DNA of 64,000 nucleotides. Origin: Atopsyche davidsoni (taxonomy: Eukaryota > Arthropoda > Insecta > Trichoptera > Hydrobiosidae). Made by a program: the position numbers and the translations under genes. The notes under the pieces were generated by a model. That model was given only the letters and a program-made list of their open reading frames with translations, had not been told where the DNA came from and did no database searches. Positions 47,801 through 57,599 of this stretch are shown here, in pieces. The stretch spans positions 992,001 to 1,056,000 of the forward strand of contig JAILWY010000014.1 in NCBI GenBank assembly GCA_022113835.1. Direction: 5' to 3'. Positions within the stretch are counted from its first letter, which is position 1. Each line of letters starts with the position of its first letter.

Positions 47801-50800
47801 CTACTTCTGTCCAACGCGGTAGTCGTGCAAATTTTTCGGTTGCTAAGTTACCCATTTTTAATATCGAATTTCCATGCGAAAAGCAGATGAAAAATATATA
47901 GAATAGAACTAAACTAGATAGTTAGATTTTAGGAATTATGTTACGGCAAAATAAAATTTTCAATCGAGCATAGTGCTTCAAATTTTAGTTCGCAATATTG
48001 ATGCATAAATGTACGCTAATTTCGTGTTTTCCATAAGTACACGCACAATAAACGCAACCCGTTCCGCTCTTTTGTTTTCAATTCTACACAAATGGCTACG
48101 TTTACATTATCATTCCAAATTTGAAAAGCCCGCATGCACGCGCGGTAATTAAAACGGCTGCGTTTAAATTCACATTCCGGGTTCAAAATTCGCATGGGAG
48201 CCATCGCCGCACGTGAGCGGCAATGAAGGGCAGTGGCGGACCGGAAAATTACATTACAGCATACGAACGACGCGACCAGCATGCCCTAAATATTTCCCCG
48301 ACTGCATGCGATGACACACATTCTAGTGCGACGGAGCGCCTATTGCAATATTTTTAATTAAATAAATACATAGCCACAAAGCACAATTTAACAAAAAAAA
48401 TAACGATACGATAGTATTTAAAACTAGTACATTTTGAGCTGTATGTAAAAAAAACTGTACAAAAATTACATTTTGGAAAATACCGTGACAGCTGCATTAC
48501 AGGTCAGTAGGAAATTAAGTCATTGTCCTGATAAAGATTAAGGCTAAGATTTCGAATATATGGTAAGAAAACTTACAAGCTATAATAGCATTACATTCAA
48601 AGCAGTTACATTTATAATACAATCGGTCGTAATCGAGCGAAAAGAATCAAAGGCAATGCAATGCAATGTTTCACTTTTACTCAGCGCTAGTTATAGATAA
48701 TTGCTATCATTATTGAAATAGTCGCAACATAATATATAATTATTTAACAAATTAAAGTGAAGTCGAATGTTTTACGGTGTGTACATCACTCCGTTTCGCG
48801 TAGGATGTAGTATCAAATTAATACGAGTTTTTACGGACATACGGTCACGATTGTATACAAGCCGAATGTGCGCGTAGCACATGTCAGCGAATGAAACACG
48901 CCTTTTTTTAAAAGTAGACTAATGACTTTGGACAATGAGCATGCGAATTGACAAAAAAAAATACGCAATTCGGGAGAGGAAGGCGAAAAATTGAGGAGGA
49001 AAAAATCATATGGCCCCGTCAAGATCTCGTGTGCGACGATAACCGTCGAGCACGCCTACGCTGTTAATTAAAAATTCAAAATAAAAACCGAAAAAGCGCT
49101 TCAAATGAGTTAATATTGATTATATATTAACTTGAGTATTTTGCAGGCGCATCTGCAGTAATGAAACCACAGGTATGTAAATAATACTGCCAGATTTCAC
49201 GTGCAGTGTTTTCCAAAATATTAAATAACGAATAGCGCGTAAATGTCACTCGGTGAGACGGTGCGGCTTTCCAGCGATGTTTTCCCAAAAGCCAAGAGGA
49301 GCGGCATTCGGCGAGGCCCACTGACACGCATATCGGCGTGTTTACGTTAAAAATAAACAGAATAAACATAAAATATCGCGCCAGAATTGCATCACAGAAC
49401 CACAACAGCCGCCCGCGGGGGGGGGCGAGCGGTCGGATTAGAGCCGCGTTCTGTATTGCAACACGACACAGCATCACACAAAACCACCTCAAAAAGCACA
49501 GTCCTCAACGAAACTATTCAGTCCCACTTCGAATCGCGAGTTATTCAGGATGTATTTTGACAGTTTTTATAGATTTTTCGGGTGTTTATGCGGGCACGGT
49601 GACTGCAAACCGGTCGGAGGTTAGCGCCGTACTGCGGTAGCGCGGCGCGGCGGAAACCCTCGAAGACGGGCGGAAAAGCGCGAATGCGCGTCCAGGTGTC
49701 GCGAACCGATCGATGCGTACCTTTTTCCGAAATGGAAAATTTCCGAACAGACGTTTGGGGGTGGTCCGTCAATGTATATGTTATTTCTGAGCGATCGGAT
49801 CAAAATATTACAATCGGTAATGAGTAATGAAAATTCACGCACCTTTTGGTCGCGAATTAAACATTTTAATATTATACCAATAAACGCAATACATACATCA
49901 AAATGAAATTAAAGCTAGATGAAAAATAATAATATTAAAAATTAACGACAGAGGAGAGTTTTCAAAATATACAAACAAAAAAAAGAGCATTTAAAATTAA
50001 TTTACGGCATATGATTCACGGTGGAATATTGATTTCCCATTTATATTTATTTACGCGGCGGCTCGCATACCGACGACTCGGACGAATGTCACGAAATACA
50101 GAGAATGTCGAAGGTCAAAGCGGCGGCCGAGCGTTGCCGAAGTGGGCCGGCGGCGGAAACTCCCGAGCGGGCGCGGGAAGTGACGAGCGCGGCGGGCGGA
50201 AGAAAAGTGTGGCGAACCGCGGGGGAAGGCGATAGAGATTTTCTTTCAGCGTTGTCTTTGACTATAAAGTTAAGCCGAAAGAAATCTTATGAAAAAAAAG
50301 TTCGATACGTAAACCCATCCGGAAAAGTTCAACACCGCTGTGAATTCATTACACTGAATTGATAGTTGCCAAAATAATTTCAATGAATGATATACAAATC
50401 GAGTCTGTTATTTTTTTTTTTATCTTCGATTTGTCTTTGGTTTTCGTCGTCATTATTTGAGAAAAATAATGACGAGAATAACAACTTCTTTGAAATAATA
50501 GTGCCGTGAGTATGAAACGTTTGCCAATATTGATAAAGAAAATAACATTGTCATACATAAAAATTAGAAAATTAAAATCAAATTCGATCAATAAATAAAC
50601 GCATTAATGTCAAAATTATGATTATGATATTTTTAAAATTGCAAATTTCCTTATTTCATTATTGTTTTATTATAAAAATGACTTTATTATAAAGTTTTAT
50701 TGTATTTTAAGCATATCTTATAAGATTCTTATAAATAGGTAATACTTGCAGTATTTTTTCTAATAAATAAAAAAATATCTTACAGTAATATAACGAGAAA

Positions 50801-53212
50801 ATATTTTTAAGAACGAATGTTCTTACATCTTTGTTTAATGATGACATATGACAAATTGTGCAATAAAACGTTATTTTTATGTTCAATAACAAATATTAAA
50901 AAATTGTTCGATGATGTACAAAAATCTGCATAAAAAAACTATGCATTCCGTAGAAAATTAAAAACACACTGAATGTTGTGAAAATTTGTTCTTATTAATG
51001 ACAGAATAAAACTGGAAATGAATAAGATGATTTTTTTAATGTATATTTCATGAGCGGGATAAATCCATGCTCCGGACAATCTGAGTTGCAATTCTGGTGG
51101 GTTCTTTAAAAGTTGTCTGATGTGTCAGAAATCTGATCTTTAAAAATCATATCTACATAAAATTATTACCTTAATTCAATCTATATAAATATTTATAGTA
51201 AGATGGATCATGATCATTTTAATGTGACCTCTATAAGTTATACAAGTTATTACTCACCGTGCTAGCTAACTCAGCCATAGCGTCCGGAGGGGCAGAAGCT
51301 GGAGGGGTGGGGGGCTCGGGGCTGAGGTCTCTGGCCCCGGAGTCCCACTCCCAAAGCTCCTGTTTGTCTATTGAAAAAAAATTAAATTAATACTTTAAAT
51401 CCTGTCAATAGTTTCCATAGACATTTGTAATAATTAATTATTGTAAAAATACACATTATAAACATCACATGTGAATTGTTACTGTTTTCTAGTAAAATTT
51501 TTGAGACTTCTTAAAAAACTGTCTTATAGACCTGATCTATTAAATAAAATAAATATATTATTAAAATCAAATTGCGACTCACTGGGATTTGCATTTAGAG
51601 TATACTTGTAAAAACATGTAAGGTAAGGGCCCGATAATTTCATTGAAAACATTGCGTTTGATCGAGTGAATGAAGTCGAAGTAAATAGACTGTAATTTGT
51701 AATCAGGAAAATTTTAAATAATTTCAATTTTGTGCTTATAAATTATAGATCAGTATCCATTGCTTCACTATTGCAAGCATAATAGTTGGCATAAATATAC
51801 CTCCATTATGATAAGAATAATAAATCCTAAAATGTAAATAGTTTTGGAATATTTAAACAAATTATATTGATATAATATTATAGATATTGATATTGTGCTT
51901 ACTGAAACTATGTCCACTATTGCTAGCTGTGGCCGGAAGATCCTGTGAAGAACCTCCTCCACTATGAGCTGCATCGGCTTCCTTCAAAGCCGCTATTTCA
52001 CATCTGCAAAGGAGCATGAAATGTTTATTGTTTCCAAACTAGAATGACATTAGAAATCTCTAATCATCTTTAAATATGTTCACTTGATCAATAAAAATCT
52101 GATATAAACATTTTAAAATTATCATAAAGAAAGAAAGGTTTACATATTTGCAGCTTAACCTGTTATCAAAACAGAAGTAATTAGAACTTATTTGTAAACA
52201 AATCGGCATATCATAAAAAAATAACTACACATGTTCACAGGTTTTAGAAATTATTGGTATTAACAATTGTTTTTTCGCTTCTTGTACTGGAAAACTGCTA
52301 TTTTCTTGATGATAGATCCAGACTCAAGTGTGAAAAAGAAAAAGAGATGTGACAGAAGTTAAATGGTTTGTAAACCAAGCCTTAATATAGAAATATGATT
52401 CTTTAGGGATAGCTGTCAAAGCCTAATCACCCACATATTTTGAAGGCAATCCAGCATTTAACTGACTAATGTAATGAAGATTGATATCATCTGTCACAAA
52501 ATAGTCCATGCATATTTATAATAATTTGAAACCATAGATTACTCATGTATATCATTAAATTATGTAAATGTGTACCTTAAGGCACGCCGTCTGCTCTGGA
52601 AATCCTGATAAGATACTCTCCCAGCTCGATCTGCTCCTAGTTCGCTTAGTAATTCTTGCACACACTGCCCCAGGTCCAACTCCTGACACACCATCTCCAG
52701 ATCAGAGCTGAAACGAAATGACTTTTTATACACCAAAATAAGGCAGACTTTGACTGTCAATTGTCAATATGGATGAATTTTCTAGTCAATAATAATCAAC
52801 TCAGTCATGTTATTGTTAACCAAACAGATTCCATCAAAAAGAATTTATATAGTAAGTCAATGTTAGTAAACATTTATTGCATAATTTTTCAAAATGTAAT
52901 AATTTTCATAAGTTGTAATAGAAGTACATATATTAATTGCATTTAATTGTATATAGTTCTTTGTAACATCTAGCACCTGTCACTCTGCTATCCAAAAATT
53001 CAACAACGAATTTACATTATATAGTATAATAAGCCAATTAAATAAGACACAATTTAAGATGTATTTTTCATTGATTATTTTTGTTCCTGAACTCACCTAT
53101 CGATGAACCCATCGCCATTGTAATCGCAAGCCTGGAAGAGTTTTCTAACTCTCTCTTCATCGGCGACGGAGCTCGTCTCGCTCAAAGAATCGTCAAATGG
53201 TATTCCAGACAT
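26127..53212 (-). CDS. MCC: MCC-like (colorectal mutant cancer protein) coiled-coil scaffold with EF-hand
   Basis: Nineteen minus-strand exons in transcript order: 53097-53212, 52576-52707, 51903-52003, 51258-51367, 31273-31386, 30920-31073, 30691-30797, 30404-30579, 30075-30211, 29705-29811, 29138-29292, 28820-28949, 28285-28436, 27964-28091, 27730-27839, 27570-27647, 26977-27090, 26724-26791, 26127-26235. They sum to 2298 nt, a closed frame of 765 residues. Residues 1-50 hold an EF-hand with loop DYNGDGFIDSSD (30-41); a second, degenerate one follows (GADRAGRVSYQDF). The coiled coil from residue 154 (SSLKNEVLELSARL, ERLTELHGVIAEL) and the later blocks SSAVAEHLARG, EAYDVLLALAETS, ERVARQLLARLDAEG, DARRLDMETAVLMQEVM and LLEALARENTLKTRL match human MCC block by block. 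The EF-hand start corresponds to the long human isoform. The C-terminus (ELAQQSIE) lacks the human PDZ-ligand ending. Intron 8 needs a GC donor at 30403. Intron 4 is 19.9 kb. MCC is a cytoplasmic scaffold linked to Wnt, NF-kB and polarity in vertebrates; its insect role is little known. Confidence 0.9.
28518..28722. mobile_element. Foldback element in MCC intron 12
   Basis: 28518-28674 is a near-perfect palindrome. The left arm includes AATACTTGAGTGATTTTCCA and GTGACCGGTTTCGCCAACCT, with a loop of about 25 bases. A one-sided tail to 28722 ends in ACCAAGTACTCTCTGTCAAA. Same family as 16133-16480. Confidence 0.8.
31400..32160. other. Start of MCC intron 4 (right end), no feature seen
   Basis: AT-rich intron sequence without coding or repeat structure that I can recognise. 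Confidence 0.4.
32170..32684. mobile_element. 515-bp inverted-repeat DNA element with 8-bp target duplication
   Basis: Ends GGTACTTGTTTTTTAT and ATAAAAAACAAGTACC are the start of long terminal inverted repeats (about 100 bp, 32170-32280 against 32560-32684, with mismatches). The element is flanked on both sides by CTATTACT (32162-32169 and 32685-32692). There is no transposase. An 8-bp duplication is typical of hAT and P-type transposons, but the GG ends do not give a firm family. Confidence 0.75.
32755..32814. repeat. (AT)n microsatellite
   Basis: About 60 bases of uninterrupted AT dinucleotide, just outside the 515-bp element. Confidence 0.95.
34345..34610 (+). other. GC-rich coding-like patch inside MCC intron 4, opposite strand
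   Basis: The plus strand is open from before 34345 to a stop at 34610. Its first part reads naturally (AEIRETFATAQELSG, NDDEQNMAAEEKIAYGVE, TSKLAKG); after about 34470 it becomes Arg-rich and less convincing. Two overlapping frames each contain an ATG-initiated MAAEE. It could be an exon of a nested gene, a CpG-rich promoter with a short 5' exon, or chance. Confidence 0.25.
34990..35055. repeat. Interspersed repeat end, copy 1
   Basis: GTGAAACGTCGGAAAAACG followed by CAACCCAACACCCCGTGAAAC matches 42603-42656 (GAAACGTCGGAGAAC, CAACTCAACACCCAAGAAAC) in order and spacing. Confidence 0.5.
36221..36420 (+). repeat. tRNA-derived SINE-like element
   Basis: CGGTTAGTGCGGCTGC, TTTCTGACCGAG and CGAGTTCGAACCCCAG (36221-36270) resemble a tRNA promoter with A and B boxes. 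A tail about 120 bases on contains GTCCAGCAGTGGA (36387-36399), a motif I associate with lepidopteran retroelement 3' ends. Confidence 0.5.
37660..37823 (+). CDS. Candidate terminal exon of an unrecognised nested gene
   Basis: After an acceptor-like TAACCCCTACAG the frame GG-TCA-TAT runs 54 codons to a TGA: SYSQSRKESPGEVTPPSAFP, then FRRAELEAISAKTQAELSDA, GWRISDDRSASP. Composition and codon use look protein-coding, but it lies on the strand opposite MCC inside its largest intron, and no upstream exon is proven. It could also be a relic or conserved regulatory DNA. Confidence 0.3.
38185..38980 (+). mobile_element. Internally deleted mariner transposon
   Basis: The right terminal repeat (GCGAACGAACTTTCGGGTAC, ends near 38979) pairs with a decayed left one near 38187-38207 (TATACCCGGCATACTCGTAGC). 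The N-terminal helix-turn-helix remnant (VSVRTCQQWLKK, about 38500-38535) is joined directly to the catalytic C-terminal part (VYCEQLNRLNEN, then LQRDNARPHAARKT and HPPYSPDIAPSDYHLF). The middle, including the first catalytic Asp, is missing, and a stop interrupts the start of the C-terminal part. Non-functional. Confidence 0.8.
38607..38906 (+). pseudogene. Mariner transposase C-terminal fragment
   Basis: 99 residues with the second catalytic Asp (QRDNARPH) and the third (SPDIAPSDYH), ending at a natural stop. Upstream coding is deleted and broken, so this is a fragment of the element at 38185-38980. Confidence 0.8.
38990..39860. other. Spacer between two mariner copies
   Basis: GC-richer segments at 39130-39230 and 39370-39600 are open in more than one frame but match nothing I recognise. 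No gene called. Confidence 0.4.
39870..40749 (-). mobile_element. Truncated Tc1/mariner-superfamily element
   Basis: The 5' terminal repeat end on the minus strand (ACAGGGTGTTTTTTATAGAG) is at 40730-40749. About 100 bases later the leader runs directly into the middle of the transposase, so the DNA-binding N-terminus is deleted. No matching terminal repeat is visible at the other end. Confidence 0.75.
39922..40632 (-). pseudogene. Mariner-like DDD transposase lacking its N-terminus
   Basis: An intact 236-residue frame holds the catalytic domain: first Asp in RILFSDEAHFWLNG, second in ELWFQQDGATCHTA, third in PPRSCDLTPLDYFLWGYVK with 36 residues between the last two. A stop sits immediately before the ELKPHDH segment, and the helix-turn-helix region that should precede it is absent. 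The open frame suggests a fairly recent insertion, but it cannot encode an active transposase alone. Confidence 0.85.
40968..41666 (-). CDS. Candidate in-frame cassette exon of MCC (or exon of a nested gene)
   Basis: On the MCC strand within intron 4, 233 codons are open and end at a strong donor (CAATAC then GTGAGT). Two acceptors are possible: CTGCAG at 41667, or the better CTTCCAG giving 40968-41522 (185 codons). Both start in phase 0 and the exon ends in phase 0, exactly matching MCC exons 4 and 5, so it could be skipped or included without a frame change. The sequence is varied and protein-like: FQRQVERVLAQDDRP, DDVDDDFGGFEDGARDFFVA, KCEELPLLGACPVALADRSK, AYLCKNLDIEADDVSVTYDE; then it becomes Pro-rich. 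No family recognised. There is no in-frame ATG near its start, which argues against a first exon. Confidence 0.45.
41744..41779 (-). promoter_or_regulatory. GAGA-repeat tract beside the candidate exon
   Basis: On the minus strand a run of GAGAGTGAGAG units lies directly 5' of the candidate exon. GAGA-factor sites are common at insect promoters, so this may mark an internal promoter; it may also be simple repeat. Confidence 0.3.
42603..42656. repeat. Interspersed repeat end, copy 2
   Basis: Shares GAAACGTCGGA and CAACACCC blocks in the same order as 34990-35055. Confidence 0.5.
43023..43043. repeat. (AT)n microsatellite
   Basis: Short uninterrupted TA run. Confidence 0.9.
43252..43368 (+). 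other. Short candidate exon on the strand opposite MCC
   Basis: After a good acceptor (TTTTATTATGCAG) the frame is open for 38 codons, then TGA: MIKADVFAHVNHYEDDIA, VSVQTEFEVVPISMSEWE. A consensus donor (ATGA then GTGAGT) is also present at 43354, so it could be a 103-base internal exon. No partner exon is proven. Confidence 0.25.
44356..44363. promoter_or_regulatory. CRE/ATF-type palindrome in a GC-rich island
   Basis: TGACGTCA within CGTGACGTCACG, in a CpG-rich patch (44330-44420). A regulatory role is inferred only. Confidence 0.25.
45161..45343 (-). other. Ser/Pro-rich open frame in MCC intron 4
   Basis: About 60 codons on the MCC strand, without an ATG start, end in a stop (SGSSRVKGQTPPLGSITVQL, then RPPHHGPAASSASNLYVLPS). 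Composition is protein-like, but no convincing acceptor is visible. It could be an alternative terminal exon, a relic or chance. Confidence 0.2.
45786..45868. repeat. 17-bp minisatellite, five units
   Basis: Units of the form CACAAGGGGCAGGGCCC repeat head to tail with a few substitutions. All three plus frames are open through part of it because of composition, so it does not by itself indicate coding. Confidence 0.85.
46100..51250. other. Left part of MCC intron 4, no gene seen
   Basis: CpG-rich islands (46.1-47.1, 49.6-49.7, 50.1-50.2 kb) alternate with AT-rich DNA. Short frames in the islands have no splice context or recognisable sequence. Confidence 0.4.
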
Positions 53213-54103
53213 GTTTACAATCTAGGTGTCATAACCTCACAAACACCATCAGAAAAATGCTCTAGCGGCATTTAACCGTTTGAATACACCTCTGGCATCA
53301 CAAGGACACAATAAGCATGATTTTTATGTAATATAAAATTATGCCTTTCACAAAATTATGATTTTATCATATGCATTTTATTCAGGCCGGTTCCCACACC
53401 CTAATGTGAAATCGATGTTTATGTAGTTTGTTTATTATTTGTGATCGGTATCTACGCTATTAAATCGAGACTCAAATTTCGGATTCATTTTTGAAAACGA
53501 ACAATAACAGTAGACTGTATGATATTTTATACTTCATTTCAGATCTTTCACGTAATAAAAATGAATATTTTTGTCTTTGTTTACATGGAAACCAATAGTT
53601 GACAGGTCCGTCGCCATGTTGACTTGTTAAATACGTTCGATAATGCACTAAATCTAAATGTCAAAAATAAAAAAACTACTACATAATTGAACAGACTTTT
53701 CCGTTTTATAATTGAATCGAATATGAATCAATATTTACCCAAAAATATGCTATTTTTGTTGACACAGTAGAAATTTATTAAAATTATCTATTATGTTTGG
53801 AAAAATTCAAAAGAATGTTGTCGCTTATCTTTTTGCTGAATAAAAAAGTTAAGTTTTTGCTTCCTTCATATTTTCAATTATTCAGACTAGAAATTAAATA
53901 TAAATAATAAAAAGAATACAAATTGTTGGTAATTAATATTTTGTCAATATTAAATGCCATTAAAAAATAATTATAATCATAAGTCAATGCTTTTATTGGA
54001 ACAAAACTAATATTTACAGATGTACAAAAATGGCTATAAAATTTTAAGTACATTATTAACACTTGATAACATAACCTTATAATAATAAGTAAATAATATT
54101 GGT

Positions 54104-54109
54104 TTTATT
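54104..54109 (-). terminator. Candidate polyadenylation signal for the 363-residue gene
   Basis: Minus-strand AATAAA about 290 bases after the stop; another lies near 53992. Confidence 0.4.
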
Positions 54110-54396
54110 GGAACATGAATGAATGAGTCGAAATATAAATAACACGCATAAAAATTCTTTCAAATATTGAAGCGATGTTGGTTGAAAGAAAACTCAAAGA
54201 TCAAACATTGAAATTTTTTTAAATGACTTTTGTTATTTTTATAAATTAATTTTAACTTCTAAAATTTTATGAAGAATTTTTTTGTATTAATATATGTATA
54301 TATTAATTATACAAGTATGACTGTATCCAAGGAATTGTAAAAATAGGCTAAAATCTATAGAAATGCAAAAAGTTATTTTTAATTATATTTTTACAG

Positions 54397-56642
54397 CTAT
54401 TTTTTCTTCTTAGTGGGTGTTTCATCATCTGAATTTGATGAACTACTATCACGGTGTCGTTTCTTTTCTTTTTCCTTCTTCTCTCCATTCCCAGACTTAT
54501 GAGCATCTTTCATATCTACATCCCCCTCTTCCTTAATTTTCATTTTCTTGAGCTTGTGATCTTCAGGACTATAAGCCCAAAGAATGAACTTCAAGTGATC
54601 ATCAGATGGATTTCCATTGTCAGCATACAGCTTAGAATCTTCAATCTGAAAAATATTATTATACTTTAAATTACTGAAGCCGACCGACCCACGAGGATTG
54701 GTTTAATCTAATTTATTGAACGTTAACTGCCCATCGATGGAATTTAATTCTTCCAAGTATTTCATGAAAACTGAATAAATATTTTATATTGAAAGTCAAA
54801 TATCAGTTGAAATATAAAATTTATGATATACCTTTTTTTTGATGGCTTTAAGCTCTTTATTCCTTATGATATCCCAAGTGGTTTCGGACTTCTTGTCTGT
54901 TACGGTCCTTAGTTTTTTATATTCTCCTCCAACTTTTTTGTACGCATCTATAAAAGCATCGAAGTTACTCGTGGAGATCCCTCTTTGCTTGGCAAGCGCA
55001 TGACAAGCTGTGACCACAGCGAGGGGTGTGTATGACATATTTTGTTTTGACAAATTCATCTTGTCAAAATCATCCAAAAACTTTTCAAATACATCCATCG
55101 CATCTTTGATATTTTGAACTTTGTCTTTGTCTCGGGTACCTGAAAAATTATAATGTAATACGAGTATAAATACACTTTATTGGATTAAAAAAACTCATTA
55201 GAAAATTATGATTCTTATAGACATTAGCATGGTTGAATACATTATAATATCATTTAATTTGTCATATTATATGTTGTTGAGGGACAAGGCATTTGCATGG
55301 TGAAGATCCATTAATATAATGAAATAAGTAAACTTTTTATTTATATCTTCACATTGAGTTTATTTTATTATTTGCATTACTAGTTTCAACCTTATAACCA
55401 GGTCATCATCAGATGCACGACTTAAACTCAGTTTAAGTCGTGCATCTGATGATGACCTGGTTATAAGGTTGAAACTAGTAATGCAAATAATAAAATAAAC
55501 TCAATGTGAAGATATAAATAAAAAGTTTACTTATTTCATTATATGTCATATTATAAGCTCACAAACAATATATTAAAACATTAAATATACCTTGTATTAG
55601 TAAATTTCTCAGAATTGAACAAAAACACATCATAATAATAAAAAGGGGGTTTTACAACAAATTTAAAATATTAAAATTCATAGCATATATTTCGATAAAT
55701 TGAATAAACCAACAGCATCATTACATCTAAGCATTTGAATCTTTTTTTCTTTAATAATTATTTGAAAAACTTGATTGATTAATTGAGTATAATTATACAT
55801 ACATGTAAGAACCCTTTTTGCTCTTCCTACTAATCCCTTCACGGCTAATTTTTGATAATCAGGATCACGGCCTTCCAATAATTTGATTGTTTCCAAAGCT
55901 TTTTCCTTATCTTTAAAACCTAATCCAGGTACTGTGTCACTTGTAGGGGCTTCTTCTTTTTCCTTGGGCTTTACTACCTTTTCTTTCTTTTCATTATCGT
56001 CATCATCACTATCATCATTAGAACCTTCAGACGAAGAAGAGGAAGATGCTGCTTTTTTTGGCTCTGGTTTCTTTGCTGGTGGTTTTGATTTTGAAGAATG
56101 CTCCGATTCATAGTCCTTTAGCCAATTCTCAAATACTTCCATTGCTTCTTTAATATTCTTCAGCTTTTCTTCTGCTTTAGTCACTAAAATGAAAAGAAAA
56201 ATATATAATATATTAATATAAATATGTTATTTACAACAGATTCCAGAGATTATTTTTGTATGTTTTTTAATTCCAATTCAATACTCTGATAATTTTTGTG
56301 AAAATCAGAACTATTTTTATTCAATAGACAACTGCCATGGGAACTTTTAAACTATGGATTTAATTTATTATTTGAGTCATAATTTTAGAGTAATAAACAT
56401 AAAATCAGTTATCTGTTGAATATATTAGTGCTATTCGTATTAGTTAATAGGATGTTTTAATTTTACATTTTGAACATTGATAACTTACAAGTAAGTACCC
56501 GCTTGGCCCGTCCTAGCAGTCCCCTCACAGTGAGTCTCTGATAGCCGACTTCGTGTGACTTGAGCAGCTCCAGAGTCTCTTCAGCTTTTGCTTTATCCTT
56601 GAAGCCAAAGCCTGAATCCTCCTTCTTATCGTCTTTACCCAT
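54397..56642 (-). CDS. Charged protein with duplicated helical module (possibly UPF0396, CG6066-like)
   Basis: Four minus-strand exons (56489-56642, 55803-56183, 54832-55139, 54397-54645) give 1092 nt, 363 residues. A module beginning GFGFKDKAKAEETLELL, containing VRGLLGRAKRVLT, then EEKLKNIKEAMEVFENWL, spans about residues 11-80. A second copy (GLGFKDKEKALETIKLL, VKGLVGRAKRVLT, DKVQNIKDAMDVFEKFL) spans about 138-206. Introns 1 and 2 fall at the same place and phase (1) in both copies, right after RVLT. Between them is a Lys/Ser/Asp-rich linker. The C-terminal part has VVTACHALAKQRGISTSNFD and ends in a basic, nuclear-localisation-like tail (KKEKEKKRHRD, TPTKKKK). The start is the first ATG in frame. 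The family name is recalled with low certainty and the function is unknown; a nuclear location is plausible. Confidence 0.85.
55314..55544. repeat. 231-bp near-perfect palindrome in intron 2 of the 363-residue gene
   Basis: The arms run outward from a centre at about 55429 (ACTTAAACT-C-AGTTTAAGT) and include TGCATCTGATGATGACCTGG and GTTGAAACTAGTAATGC. There is almost no loop. It is unrelated in sequence to the GGTTGGCGAAACCGGT family. Probably a young foldback element; the host intron transcript would form a long hairpin. Confidence 0.9.
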
Positions 56643-56649
56643 TGTGAAT

Positions 56650-57090
56650 TGTGGGTTATTGGATCAAACTTTAAATAAGAACAAGTAATTAAGTGAGTAA
56701 ATTGAATAATAAAACTACTAAGCTACGTTACCAAATAAAAAATACTGTATCAAACGCCCTCACAGGAATGAGAAAATAAAAGTCAGCGTGTAGTGAGTTT
56801 TGTTAAAAAGAAATTTAGCCATACAAAATAAATTAGTAACGAAATTTTTTTAAAGTATATATTTGTGTATTGATGCTATCATGTCATTTTTTTATGGATA
56901 TTTATTTATATTTCTGCGATTCTTTCGATTATAGATAATCAATAACTGTGAATGACAGTAATAGCGCTGTACCACCACGCACTTCATGACTTTTGGCAAA
57001 TAAAAAAATAGTAGAGAGGCTAATCTATTTATTCATAATATTCCGAGGTAGCGGGAGGTCCGGTCGAACTCTCACTGGTTCCCAAACTGT
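56650..57090. other. Upstream region of the 363-residue gene
   Basis: No coding segment seen; it should contain the promoter. No clear TATA plus initiator pair was found. Confidence 0.35.
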
Positions 57091-57092
57091 TG

Positions 57093-57180
57093 CGCAACTT
57101 ATTTCGGTGGATGATGTCACGCGTGGCTCTCTGGTTACGTCAGATCTATTTTTGCGTGAGAGATTTGGGTTTTGAATCCC
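57093..57180 (+). repeat. SINE-like tRNA-derived fragment
   Basis: GGATGATGTCACGCGTGGCT followed by GGGTTTTGAATCCCACCC has the look of a decayed tRNA promoter. GATGTCAC is shared with 61203-61220. Confidence 0.3.
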
Positions 57181-57599
57181 ACCCAATCAATTACAATAAC
57201 CGGCATGTTGAAAATATCGCATTGCGTTAGTATCTAATGGATAATTATTTGTTTTAGGAAAAAATTCGCGCCGATCGCATTTTTGTCGCAAATAGAAATG
57301 CTTTTTACTAAAAGTGATGATTCTCAAATACGTCATGCAAATAGCACTCGACTATTTTAATAATTGCATTATTGTTCACATGAATAAAATCTTGAAGTTT
57401 AGCTTATATATATTCTACATACCTATTCGTCACAGTTTTTATATAATGATTAAGGCGATGGCGAAAATAATTGAATATTTTATTATTGTTACATATTATC
57501 TAGTACAGTAAACTCTCGATTACTTTCATCTACGTAAGCTAGGTCAGTGTCGGATTATTGGAAACGGCGATAAATAACCAGTTCGTAGTGAAAAAAATA

